Source: Amphiduros pacificus (Eukaryota > Annelida > Polychaeta > Phyllodocida > Hesionidae). Taken from it: a stretch of DNA of 64,000 nucleotides. A program made the position numbers and the translations under genes. A model generated the notes under the pieces. That model had not been told where the DNA came from and ran no database searches. It worked only from the letters and a program-made list of their open reading frames with translations. Shown here piece after piece: positions 37,301 through 47,789 of this stretch (the first letter of the stretch is position 1; every line of letters starts with the position of its first letter). The stretch covers positions 8,339,501-8,403,500 of the forward strand of contig OX439002.1 of the NCBI GenBank assembly GCA_949316495.1, read 5' to 3'.

Positions 37301-40300
37301 TGATGTAAGACTGAAATCTACACCAAAAATACATAACTATTTGTGCCTTGTTCTTACAAGTTTAGTATTTTTGTGGATATGTTGCTGAAAAAGGTAATTT
37401 ATGACAAATCTCTTCTTTTGCACATTTGGGTTTCACCCAGTCTTGACATTATTCACTTGTAATTTATCATCCAAACACCAGATGTCAGGGTATTCCCAGA
37501 GAACCTCTCAGTAACCGGTCAGGTATGCAGTTTGAACAGAAATTAATTTTTCAAATGAAGTTGATTTGATATTTCTCCGTTTTTGCTATGGTTTATAATT
37601 TTTTGACCTTGTAGAGGTAATTGTCTTCATTTGAGTAGACGTTTTATTTTCATGTATAGCATTAATTTTATATCCCAACTACACAAATCCAGATATTTGC
37701 AATGCTGCTTGAAATAGTATATATGACAATGGGTTGTGTGAGGTGCAAAATGCTGAGATTGGATTGATGTTCCATTCTTGATGATCCAGTGCAGGCCTCG
37801 ACATTAGCCAGTTGCCCGCTTGCCCGGAGGTATATTTCACACCTGTTGGGGAAGTCCGGGCAACTTGATACATCTGTTCCACTTGCCTGATGGTCAAGTA
37901 CTGTAATCTGTCCCCAATCAAAGTACCCCACAGAGAACAGCGAGAGCTGCTGACCACATCACAGGGATGACACCTGATTAGAGATAACTTTGTGTCCAAG
38001 CTCTGTTGCCCTTGGTATTACCCCTGCCTCCCAAACCCTGACCAAGATAAAGTTATGGCATGCTGCTAAATATATATATATTCCTCAAGATGGTATTTCA
38101 CACAAAGCACTGTATCAGGAGGTAGAGCTTATCAATTTCGCACATTTTGGTCTTTGTCAAACATTATATTATCCAGGTAACATGTACAGTTGATTTTAAG
38201 TATGATGAGTAACAGTGGGGTATATCCATCAGTAGCACATGACATTACTTAATCTTATAAAGTGATAATTGTAAGTTATATTCTTACAAGATTGACAATT
38301 CAGGGTGACATTTTTACTCACAAGCTCAGTCTTCATGTATTTCTCTGCTTAAAAATTGAACCCCTGAGTTAGAAAAGGCCCTATTCCTATTGTTTTTATA
38401 TCCAAGGAACTAAAATAAGAGTTATCAATGATATAAATTGGTCAAGAATTAACTGAGCATTGCCAAGTTTTATGTTTTCGTAAAAATTTGGTACTTATGC
38501 ATATGCACAAAAAATTGTAACAAACTTGAGGTCACTGCATGCTATTTTAAATAAAAACATGTACTATTCATTTCAACTTTTTCAAGCCAAACATTGTGTA
38601 TTCTATGGGTTATATGGGCATTTTTTCTAATTATCAGCCAATGTTTGAATGTACAAATCCTATAAGCTTTAGTCCTAGACCGTATTCCAATATTTGGACA
38701 AAAATTCAGGGCAAGTGAATTGTAATTCAGGGCAAGTAGTTTTTAAAATTTACTTGCCCGGTGGGCAAGTGGATCACAAATGTTAATGTCAAGGCCTGCA
38801 GTGTCTGTTTACTTTCAATTCATGTAGGAGACCACATCAGTACGGGTACCAGAGTAGTTTGCGCTCACTAGTTTCATGTGCTCATTCCTCTTTTAGTTCA
38901 TAACTCAAAGCTAAATTTATTTGTGTATTTTCAATTATAAATGTAGATGTTACTCAGTAAATTATTTAGATTTCTGTAAATGCTGATTTTATGTTTATGA
39001 ATATATTGGCAGATCCGACAGAAATTCTTATCTACAACATATCACAAGAGATAATACACAACTGTTATTCAACAAAATATGGGAGGTGAGGTTTTACCTT
39101 TTGTTAAGTATGACAAAAATATAGGTATTGGACGTATTTTGATATCTATTTAAACTATTTTGAAAATAAGCCAAACAAATAACTGCTTGGTGTGCTGAAT
39201 TTTCATTTTATTATAGCAATATTAAAAGCATTTTTTTTTCTGATTGAACTGGGTTACAGTTGTCAACGGAAAGAATTGAGGATGCAGTTGTTGTACACCT
39301 CCCAGATCCCAAAACCAGACTCCCAAGAGAAAAACCAGTAAGTTTGATTTAAAGCGTTCCAATTTCATCAAAACAAAACAGAGATTTCATATATGCAGTT
39401 CATTTCAATCAAATTAGCTCTGAAAAATCTCATTCATCAAATCTTTTCAGATTCCTAAAGAAAAACCCCCAAGCAAATGGGACCAGTATGCCCAATTGAA
39501 AGGTATACAGAACAAGAAGAGAGGGCGCATGGTGTGGGACGATGAGGTCAAGGTGGGTGACTGCTTCTTTATGCAGCATTTGAATCAATGCAAAGTAGTC
39601 AGTAGTCAAATTTTATATAAATGTTGTTGCATACTTTCAAAATGAGGTACTTGCCTAATTTTTCCTGAATGTTGCATACTTTCAAAATGAGGTTCTTTAA
39701 TTTTTCCCTGCATGATCACATCTTATATCAAGTGGGATATAGACAATAATGATGGTGAATGACATAAGAGAGACGATTAAGTTGAGTTAACCTTGCAGGA
39801 ATGGCGGCCACGTTGGGGATATAAGCGAGCTAATGATGAGGGCAGAGACTGGGTACTGGAAGTGCCTCAAAATGCTGGTATGTGCAATATCACCATCAAA
39901 TGCTGGCACATATTTAAAAATCTGTCATATTGATGATGACAAATTTGCATTCGGACAGAAGTTTTGTAATGTTGCATTTTAAGTTATCATACCCTATTTT
40001 CTGTTTCTAAAACACTGTTTATGTGAATGTTCTTAGATCCATTTGAGGACCAGTTTGAGAAGAGATCTAAAGCCAAGAAGGAACGAGTAGCCAAAAATGA
40101 ACTTCAAAGATTACGAAATATTGCCAGAAATATGAAAGGAAAAGGTAATTCTTATAAAATAGAAAAAGTAAAATTATTTGGTGAATGACAGGTAAATTGC
40201 CAAATATCTAAATGAAATTTTGATCAGATTGAATAGATTGAAAGTAGTTCTCAGAAATATGCCTATTTCATAAGACTGAAGAGCCAAGGATGTGTGAAAA

Positions 40301-40805
40301 ATATGAATCTTTTAGGACTGCTGAAACCTTTTCTTTATTAAGAGAGTTTATTGAGTCTTCATCAGGTTTTCACTTCACACTTCTCTGCTCAGGTGAGCAG
40401 ATGCAACCTGGAATGGATAGATTATAAACCTTTATCATAATATTATCATCATCAGTAGATAAAATTAGTATGAATGCATTGATTGACAGTGCCAGGCATA
40501 GGATTGGTGCCGACACAGAACCCTGATAAGGACCATGTTGCCAGAGCTCTGCACGAAGCCAGGAAGTCCACAGCTTCAGTAGGCAGATTTACTGAGAAAT
40601 TATCCAAAGAAAAACCTGCAAAAGGCCTGGGTAAAAAACGAAAGGTATGTGTTCCGATTTAAAGTATAATTTCCAAATGATTCTTCAGTTTAAAATGAAG
40701 CTAAATTTCTTAACTTGTTCCAACTATTTCTGGAGTTTTGTGATGTTGAAATGCAGACAGATGGTGATCGCCACTTCTTGCCATTGGATACCAGTTGTAA
40801 TTGTT

Positions 40806-40898
<93 letters not shown>

Positions 40899-43096
40899 AT
40901 AAACATTGACATTTGGCACGGCAAATGCAATTTGGCTGCATCTGAACTCAGTGGGAATGTGGACACTTCAATTAATCATTTATTAGCTGCTCTCTGATTG
41001 GTCATAATTGCCATTGCCTTGACTGCTGTGATGTTTTTGGTCGGCCTTTGCGAAGGCCGGCCACTTGGGGTGAGATTGGTTCTCAACTTGGCTCTGTCAG
41101 ACAGTCTCATTTGCTTAAGTCTCATTCACTTCCCAGTGTAAGAATTGTCTCGGACCTCCACACTCTCTGGTCTGGAATCATGTAATATGCTCCCCCCACA
41201 CAGCATGCACAAACTTATGATGTAAGGAGCTCACTCGCTTGATTGTCACCATGATAATCATCAGGATACTGTAATTTTATGATATTAGCTTTGAAATAAT
41301 ACACCTCCATTTTTTTTAAACAATTTAAGTTATACTTTTTGTGGAACATTCTTCCTTCTGACACGTAGCATAGAAATCTCGTGATCATCTGACCTGGAGA
41401 GGGACACTCTGACACTTGATACCATCCACTCACTCTCCATGCCACAGTGTCCATGCAGTGGACTAAAGCTCTCTTGAACCTTTCAGTATCATCATGGACT
41501 AAATGGCATCATGCATCACATCTTAAAATACACCAAGAGGTGACAAGTTGTAAAAAGTACCCCACAGAGAACAGAGAGAGGTGATGACCACATCACAGGA
41601 ATGATTTGAGAGAACTTTGTGTCCAAGCTTGATTGCCACCTTTGATCGGATTACCCCTGCCTCCCAAACTCTGACCTAGAAAAAGGTATGGAGTGCAGCT
41701 AAACATGTTTAGTCCTCAAGATGGCATTTTACACTCATTGTTGTATTTCAGTGTGGAAGTATATTGTGTGCTGATCATTCTGGTAACTGATTCATTTCCA
41801 TTCACCACACAGAAGTGATTTATTCAGAACAAATCAAATGTCAACAATTCAATCAATTGTCTTGAGAACCCTATTTAAACCAGAATAACTTATTCTCTAA
41901 ATCATGAACATATTGTACAGGATACATATAATTACATATATTTACACAATATCATGATCTAATCTTTTCTGATTCGTAAAGGATTAGAATCACAATATTT
42001 TGGAAATTGTGACATATAGGGCATCTAAGTAGGTCATTGTGACCTAGTTACAATTTTTTTCTAAAAATTATGAACAAAGATATTGTGTAAGATAAATGTA
42101 GGGAGAATACATATTATTTTGCAAAATATCACATATAGTCGATTTTGAAAATCGGCTCCTGTGACCTTGAAAATTGCCTAAGGTCACCCAATATTAAACT
42201 TATTCAAGCCCCTCATGTTATATCAATATTGCTGTATTTTGTAAGAAAATAGAGCATTCATAAGTGAATTGCTCCTGTGCTGGCCATGACCTTGACCCAA
42301 AATCACAAAAAGTTCAACCCCAAAAATTTCCCAGGCCTACATATTATCATAATATAGTATCTAGTCCTCATGTCCAAGCATAAAGGAATGATGAAGAAAA
42401 CAAAGTGTGGCGGTGGATGCGGCGCGGACGCGGCAGTGGGTGGCGGATGCGGCGCGGACGCGGGTGGCGGATGTAGCAGCGGATGCGGCGGTGAGCGGCG
42501 GATGCGGTGGCGGGCGGCGGCTTGTGCTGACTTAATTAATAATTCAACAATGTTTTCTTACACTTGTACAGCAGTTTTAAAAGGGGATAAAAAGTGCCGA
42601 CCATTCCATTTTAATGGACGTCTTGTTTATGCTCATCATAAAATTGATATGTTCAGTTACCCATTGATTGTGAAATATCTTATAACTTAATATATCTTTC
42701 TTTTAAAATGTTTTTCCAGTTTGAGCCAAACTTTGGGGATATGAAAGCAGAAAAGAGAAGAGTATTAGATATACTTGGAAAAGTTCAGAGCAAGAAACCC
42801 ATTCTGGACACAAACCGTGCAGCCAACATGCATGTGACAAGGGAACAACAAAGGTAAAGAAAGTAACCACAGTAACAAAACCACATTCATTATCTTTATG
42901 GGATTTCAAGTCTTAAATATTTTATATTTTGTGTTTCAGATCATCTGCAAACAAACAAGGTGGAAAGGCAAAGGGGAAAGGTGGAAAACCGCAGAAAGGT
43001 GGAAAACCGCAGAAAGGTGGAAAGGGGCAGGCAAAAAGCAAATTTAGTAAAACAGGCAACAGTGGGAAGGGAGGTAAACGAAAAGGAAAGAAGTAG
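34375..43096 (+). CDS. RRS1: Ribosome biogenesis regulatory protein RRS1 homologue, nine exons, complete
   Basis: Exons 34375-34532, 39013-39085, 39260-39337, 39451-39552, 39799-39877, 40037-40144, 40490-40644, 42720-42853 and 42940-43096 join without a phase conflict. All have GT-AG borders, and they give 347 residues and a TAG stop. The start ATG has A at -3 and G at +4. RRS1 works in the nucleolus with RPF2 to bring the 5S RNP into the pre-60S ribosome. Family signatures visible are RDNTQLL (residues 65-71), TRLPREKP (96-103), a W-D-E-V then WRPRWGYKRA block (about 132-147), EDQF (167-170), KKERVAKNEL (177-186), STASVGRF, and GKKRKFEP (about 247-254). The tail from about 297 is Lys/Gly-rich, like the nucleolar tail of human RRS1, and holds GGKPQK twice in tandem. 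Length is close to the human 365. The human gene lacks coding introns, so the nine-exon form contrasts with it. Introns are 4480, 174, 113, 246, 159, 345, 2075 and 86 bp. Confidence 0.97.
34674..35123. mobile_element. 450-bp MITE in RRS1 intron 1 with about 40-bp inverted ends
   Basis: Left end GTTCTCCAATCACC, then CAAAGCCCAGATAGGTGATC; the right end is its inverse with a few mismatches. ATTAGT flanks both sides (34668-34673 and 35124-35129). The interior includes CAGCTGCAAAAATTGAGTC and a decayed hairpin that is also found in the MITE at 44989. No coding capacity. The superfamily is uncertain. Confidence 0.8.
35130..35639. other. RRS1 intron 1, no feature seen
   Basis: Intronic sequence. 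A Lys-rich minus-strand frame at 35254-35490 has no recognisable domain. Confidence 0.4.
35640..36624. mobile_element. TTGCCC-family DNA element, copy 1
   Basis: Left end AGGCATTGACA and right end TGTCAAGGCCT are inverted repeats. Near the ends lie GTGGCCCAATTGGGCAACC and GTGGCCCAACTGGGCAACC. Both ends are clearly homologous to the copy at 61965-62323 in reverse orientation. A hairpin GTCGGACA-CAA-TGTCCGAC sits near 36483. No clear target duplication and no transposase are visible. Confidence 0.7.
36625..37791. other. RRS1 intron 1, no feature seen
   Basis: Intronic DNA with no supported exon or element. Confidence 0.45.
37920..38119. repeat. Dispersed repeat B, copy 1
   Basis: Shares AAAGTACCCCACAGAGAACA, CTGACCACATCACAGG, TTTGTGTCCAAGCT, TTACCCCTGCCTCCCAAA and TCCTCAAGATGG, in order, with 41555-41745 in RRS1 intron 7. 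Confidence 0.75.
38125..38669. mobile_element. TA-target MITE, copy 2 (without the hAT insertion)
   Basis: Follows copy 1 (31255-32514) along its length: TTTTGGTCTTTGTCAA, GTGGGGTATATCCATCAGTA, GGTCAAGAATT, and AATTATCAGCCAAT near the right end. The ends GAGCTTATC and TATAAGCTT are decayed and TA lies on each side. It is more diverged than copy 1. Confidence 0.75.
40809..40900. repeat. (TA)n(CA)n microsatellite in RRS1 intron 7
   Basis: About 80 bp of TA followed by ACACACACA. Confidence 0.95.
41040..41066. other. GC-rich perfect hairpin
   Basis: GGCCTT-TGCG-AAGGCC forms a 6-bp stem with a tetraloop inside TCGG...CCGGCC. It may be part of an unrecognised dispersed repeat. Confidence 0.4.
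41555..41745. repeat. Dispersed repeat B, copy 2, in RRS1 intron 7
   Basis: Direct-orientation relative of 37920-38119. It lacks the TTGCCC ends, so repeat B is either an independent element or a piece moved separately. Confidence 0.75.
41746..42404. other. RRS1 intron 7, dispersed GACCTTGA-type repeat
   Basis: Contains GTGACCTTGAAAATTGCCTA, AGGTCACCCAATATTAAACT and GGCCATGACCTTGACCC, a style of dispersed sequence also seen at 1-250 and about 49860-50770. No boundaries could be set. Confidence 0.35.
42405..42530. repeat. GC-rich, CpG-rich tandem repeat in RRS1 intron 7
   Basis: GGATGCGGCGCGGACGCGG occurs twice, followed by shorter GGCGGATG(C/T) units, giving about 120 bp of very high GC in an AT-rich intron, 190 bp before the exon 8 acceptor. 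Confidence 0.85.
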
Positions 43097-44212
43097 ACAA
43101 CTTAGGATATTTGGTTTTTAAAGCAAAGTCAGGTTAAATTGAATGTATTATTATAAGCTCTATTTAATGTGAATGATTTGAGGATTGAGGACTAAGAGTA
43201 AAAATCCCTTCTATTTTTCTCACAGGTAATATACATACAAAATCAAACAGTCAATTGTAGATAAATTTAATGTATAAGGAAATTGTATGTATTAAATATA
43301 ATTTTTTTAAAGATCACACCAGAGACAATGTGTTTTGTATGAAAAAAACTTTAATTAAAGCACTCACAGGCAATTTTACATAAGTTTGGGGTATGCTTAA
43401 ATAACATATGTGGCCATGAAACTGATACAAGCAAACTATCTCACTAAAATCATCCAAAATTCACCAGCCATGGTTGTTATGTTTTGCTGAAAGTGCCAAG
43501 TACTGACTTTACTCTTGTGACCACCTGGTGGTCATACGTATACAAGCATGTGACCTGTGCTGTGGCCTTGTCAGGGTGTGAGGCCTGTACCAACAAACAT
43601 TAATAGACAAACAGGCCCATGAGCCAAATCACTCTTTTGTTCCAATCCAAAGGTGTCCCATTGTTGGTAAAGCTTTAATAATCAGGTGTTTGCACCAGAT
43701 CACTGGTCAGCTAAACAAAGTTTGTTGACAAAGTCTCCAATGGATGACTTGGATTTTAGCAGAAAACTCCTCTTTGAAATGGCACAGAAAATCATGGAGG
43801 GAAAATACGATGGGTAATAGCATTTCATGGGAAAAATTGGGGCATAAACATTTATATTATGCGAGAAAAAAGTGCTTGGAAACCTCATTTCATGAATGCT
43901 TTAATGAAATTAATCTGATGACAATTTACATACCTTATATACTTCTCCTTCAGAACATTAATGTGTTCACAAAATAATGGGAATAAATTATATGGTATTT
44001 TTGACAATTATTCACATATCAACCTGTGATTTTAGCTCATGCTTCATTTCTGAAAGAATTCTGGGGGAAGAGTATTGTTGGACATTTTGTTGTCCACAAA
44101 CTTCACATTTTGGTTCTAGTTCCAAATAAGGCCACCTGGGGACACCATATTATTGATATAATAAAGATTGGGGTCAAGTAAATGTCAATATAAACATGAC
44201 AATACAGTGAGG
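43097..44212. other. RRS1 3' UTR and downstream intergenic DNA
   Basis: After the likely poly-A site no gene is seen. A short frame at 43744-43977 is unsupported. Confidence 0.4.
43291..43296 (+). terminator. Candidate polyadenylation signal of RRS1 (ATTAAA)
   Basis: ATTAAA lies about 195 bp after the RRS1 stop and is followed by a T-rich stretch. It is the closest standard variant signal. RNA 3' ends were not available to confirm it. Confidence 0.45.
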
Positions 44213-44293
44213 CAGCATCACGATATGACTGGAATAATGTCGAAAGTGATGTAAAACCCCAAACAAACAAACAAACAAACAAACAAACAAACA
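44213..44293 (+). mobile_element. 5'-truncated SINE tail, same family as 28933-29242
   Basis: GACTGGAATAATGTCGAAAG, then TGATGTAAAACCCC and (AAAC)n match the 3' end of the full SINE. The head is absent. Confidence 0.8.
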
Positions 44294-44988
44294 CTTGTAT
44301 TTTAGTGCATTGAATTGTTCTTAATTGATCTCTTAAGAATATTTCATCCACTGGTATTACTGTCCTGGAGACCAGGAAGTTGTGCCATCTCCAACCGGTA
44401 CTGACAGGACCAGATTCATAAACACAGGACTCCACAAGAACATATATTGAACCATGACCAACTTTACATAAACAAGCAAGAGTTTAGGTGACGTGAGTCT
44501 ATGTTTGGAACAAGAAGTATACTCTGTTTTTGCCAACCCTTAAAAAAACTACCTTCAATGTTCACTTGGCATAGAAATGCAATTGAGCATATCTTGAAAA
44601 AATCAAGACTGGTGTGCACACATCAGTAGTGCCTGCAAAGATCCATGAAAAGTTAAACAAATATTGATACCTGGCTAAATTGTAAATCATTGGGAAACCT
44701 AAGATCTAAGAAATGTGAAATGACTTTTGCAGTCTTAAAGTTACATTATTTATTCTATAAAATATTAAATGATGTTATTAAATCATTTATAACTTTTGTC
44801 ATTGTATGAACAATGCAAGAGAATGATTCTCCCTGCATTGTTTAATGTGCTGTGAATGTGAACTCACCTGACTCCGCCTCATCAGAACATTCTATAATCC
44901 ACATTTTAATTCAAACATGTAAACAATCTCAAATTTTAAACGGGTAAATGTTTCAATGTTAAACTATTGGTAAAGGAATTGTTCTTAA
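44294..44988. other. Intergenic, no gene seen
   Basis: TCTATAATCCACATTTTAA near 44891 resembles the end of the following MITE and may be a relic. Confidence 0.35.
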
Positions 44989-45339
44989 GGTCTATAATCC
45001 ACAATGAAACACTGGGACAGACTTATGTTTTTTTGGCTTAAATGTGTTCAAAGTCATGTTAATTGTTAATTTAGCACAGAAAAAGTAAACTTAACCAGCT
45101 AGTCTTAAACTTTTATTATTTAAATTGAACCCGTTTTAACTACCGTTAAAACGGGTTCGACTCAGTTATTGCAGCTGGACACCATGTGTGCTGTATGAGA
45201 AATACCCCCCACTGACGTCATAGCCTCACTCTCATCCTGGAATCCCCCAGAGCATGCAGAGCCGAAGGCAGTTACGTAAATATACGAGACCACACGAAGT
45301 TCTCTCCCGATGCTTCAAACTGATTGTGGATTATAGACC
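44989..45339. mobile_element. TTAA-flanked MITE, 351 bp
   Basis: The ends GGTCTATAATCCACAAT and its exact inverse are flanked by TTAA at 44985-44988 and 45340-45343, which is typical of Kolobok or piggyBac-mobilised elements. The centre contains a perfect hairpin, arms GAACCCGTTTTAAC with loop TACC (45127-45158). No ORF. Confidence 0.85.
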
Positions 45340-45343
45340 TTAA

Positions 45344-47718
45344 ATAAACTGTCAGTAATCAGAAAAAATGGAAGAATACAAACATACATGCACAGTTATG
45401 AAAAAAACTGATATTTTAAATCAAATAAAATAAAGACAAAGTACTTTGTTACAATTAAAACAAGAAAATGTAAAGTATGAATATTTATTTTAACTCTACA
45501 TAATATTTATCTTCCCTGTCATTTTATTTTAACAACTGATTTTTCTTTAACAATATCAACAAGAGTATTATGAAAATTCCATAGACAAGGAGTTTTCTGT
45601 TGAACAACTTAAGCATTTAATGCGTCTCTCAACAAGACCTTTTTAGAACTATTGCCTCAGGTGAATTTATATATTCCACATAAAGTTGGGAGACAAAACT
45701 TTTATTTGGTCATGCTTTGAAACAATTATATCGAATGACAAACTCAGTGTGAAAGCACTATTCAGTTGGGTACAGATTGGTCTGGAGTCCAATTAAGTTT
45801 TTCATATTCTTCAATTATTCTATATCCGGCACTCAATATATTATGTAGAGTTAAAATAAATCCTCACACCTAAATGTCTCAGGTGCACAACAGATATTTA
45901 GATTGATGCAAAAAAATCTAAAATCAACTAGACTCTGTTCCCTCTATTCATTAGACCATGCATGTAAGTGGCTTTATATTGTGTCACACCAGAACTGTAT
46001 CTGCTTGGAGGCAATGGTGCATTGAATATTTTGCAAAATGCACTGGCATCACAATATGTATGACTGAAAATCCTTTACAAAGCAACAAAGTTGGTTTTAC
46101 ACATGGGAGATGGTTTGAATGTATTTTAAAAATATTTTCTAAAAAGTTGTATAATAATCAACCCACCAATATCAATCTGAAAATAATCGAACTTTTGAAA
46201 CTGGCCAAAATTCATAGAGTATTCACCTTGAGACAGGGATTTCCAGTTCAAATCCCAACCAGTTATGATAAAAAATTGGAATGTTATTAGGATGCTTTCA
46301 GATTTGATACAAAGGCCCACAATAGGGGATTACGGGGGCTCCCAATGGGGGATCACTTTGTACTTTTCTATATAAAATTCTATTCACTGGAACCTTCTTA
46401 GACCTTTCATTTAACATAAAATCAATTTCTTTAAAATCATTGTCCATTTGACTTGTTTCACATCATGAAAATAACATGTCTGTCAGGTGATATTTGAGAC
46501 AATGACTCTAAAATTTGGTAAAGATTATGTCATTTCAAGAGACTTCTGGTTCATCAAAAGTTATAAACTTAGCTTGTCTTAATATTTCACGATATTGAGT
46601 GTCTCAATCATTGCATGAGAAAACACAGATTGACAGACAGATGCAAAAATGCCAATCCCTTGGGCCGTATTGAGTTGAGGGGTAAACCAGATGTAACATA
46701 TACTCATGAACAACTTTTTATCAAATAGTAAACTAGATACCTTGTGAATGGGATAACAGATGAGGCAGTGGTGAAAAGACAAATACCTTTATACTAATCC
46801 AATCTTTTTCAGATATTGGAACAAGCATATTCCAAACAACCACATACATGATATAATACCTGCTTTATTTTCTATATGTTAAGGTTGTCATCTAAATTGG
46901 TTTAATCATTTGTGTTTCAAGTAGTGGTGAGGTGGCTAGAAATGTTTTACCCATGTCAAGCCTACTTGCCATGGTAGTGTTGAATTGTCTGACTTCCCCT
47001 CCTACTGCTCCCTAATTTCACTCTTAATGAATTATACCAAGTTATAGAATAATCTAAACTCTCCTTACAATAAACTACAGTATTTCTCCATACTTCTGAA
47101 TGTTGTCATCTAAGTGTGATCTCAACATTGTTGAATCTGAACTTTTAAAGAGATTATATTCTTTAAAATAGATTTTTTAAATTTTGTTTATTAAAACAAA
47201 TGGTGATTGATAAGTACTTGGAATGTTTCTAAACTTTGTATGACACGTTTAGACAAGAGCTATGTTACAAAGTGATATTAAAAAAATCTTGTAGATGAAA
47301 AACTCCACTTATATAAATGACCACATTGTGGTTACTAAACATTGTTATAATCCATTTCCAATTTTACACAATATGGTGTCAGTTGATTGCTGAGATTTCG
47401 ATATAATGGTAGTGCAGGTATTGAAAATTAAGATTAAAGGTTCAGGAGTATACATACTTTATAGCCAGTTCAAGTTATTTTAAGAAATGTACAAATCTAC
47501 AGATAATTTGATAATGAAGCAATATGCACCTTATCATATTAGTTTGCTGTTCAGTTTGTCAGTCTTTATATTAGTTTTAATCAAGATACCACTTTTAATT
47601 ATATAACTGAATTAGGTATAAACTAGTTTCTGTTAATGAGGCCAGCTCATATCACTAATATCAAGTACGGTGAATACAGTCAGCTTCTGCAGATTCATTG
47701 AGCCGGAGAGCAATATTA
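45344..47718. other. Intergenic between RRS1 and the death-domain gene
   Basis: AT-rich DNA. A 110-codon frame at 45958-46290 has no domain or splice context. Nothing else supported. Confidence 0.45.
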
Positions 47719-47724
47719 TTTATT
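47719..47724 (-). terminator. Candidate polyadenylation signal of the death-domain gene (AATAAA)
   Basis: On the minus strand AATAAA occurs 66 bp downstream of the stop codon at 47790, so the 3' UTR would be short. Confidence 0.5.
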
Positions 47725-47789
47725 GGTCTCAGATTATATTTAATGTTCTCAGATTTTCATTAATATTTCAATTTGAGATATAGTTGTTA

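Larger units (their letters stand above)
37792..38798. mobile_element. TTGCCC-type element with nested copy of the TA-target MITE
   Basis: The ends CAGGCCTCGACATTA and TAATGTCAAGGCCTG are inverted, and CAGTG abuts both ends (37787-37791, 38799-38803). TTGCCC or GGGCAA occurs about seven times in the subterminal regions, sometimes as hairpins. The interior includes a 190-bp sequence shared with 41555-41745 and the TA-target element at 38125-38669. Confidence 0.7.

Noticed and set aside
42370-42690. A Gly/Cys/Ala-rich 106-residue protein
   Set aside because: It lies in RRS1 intron 7 and its composition comes from the GC-rich repeat block.
45958-46290. A 110-codon plus-strand frame downstream of RRS1
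   Set aside because: No domain, AT-rich codons, no splice or start context.
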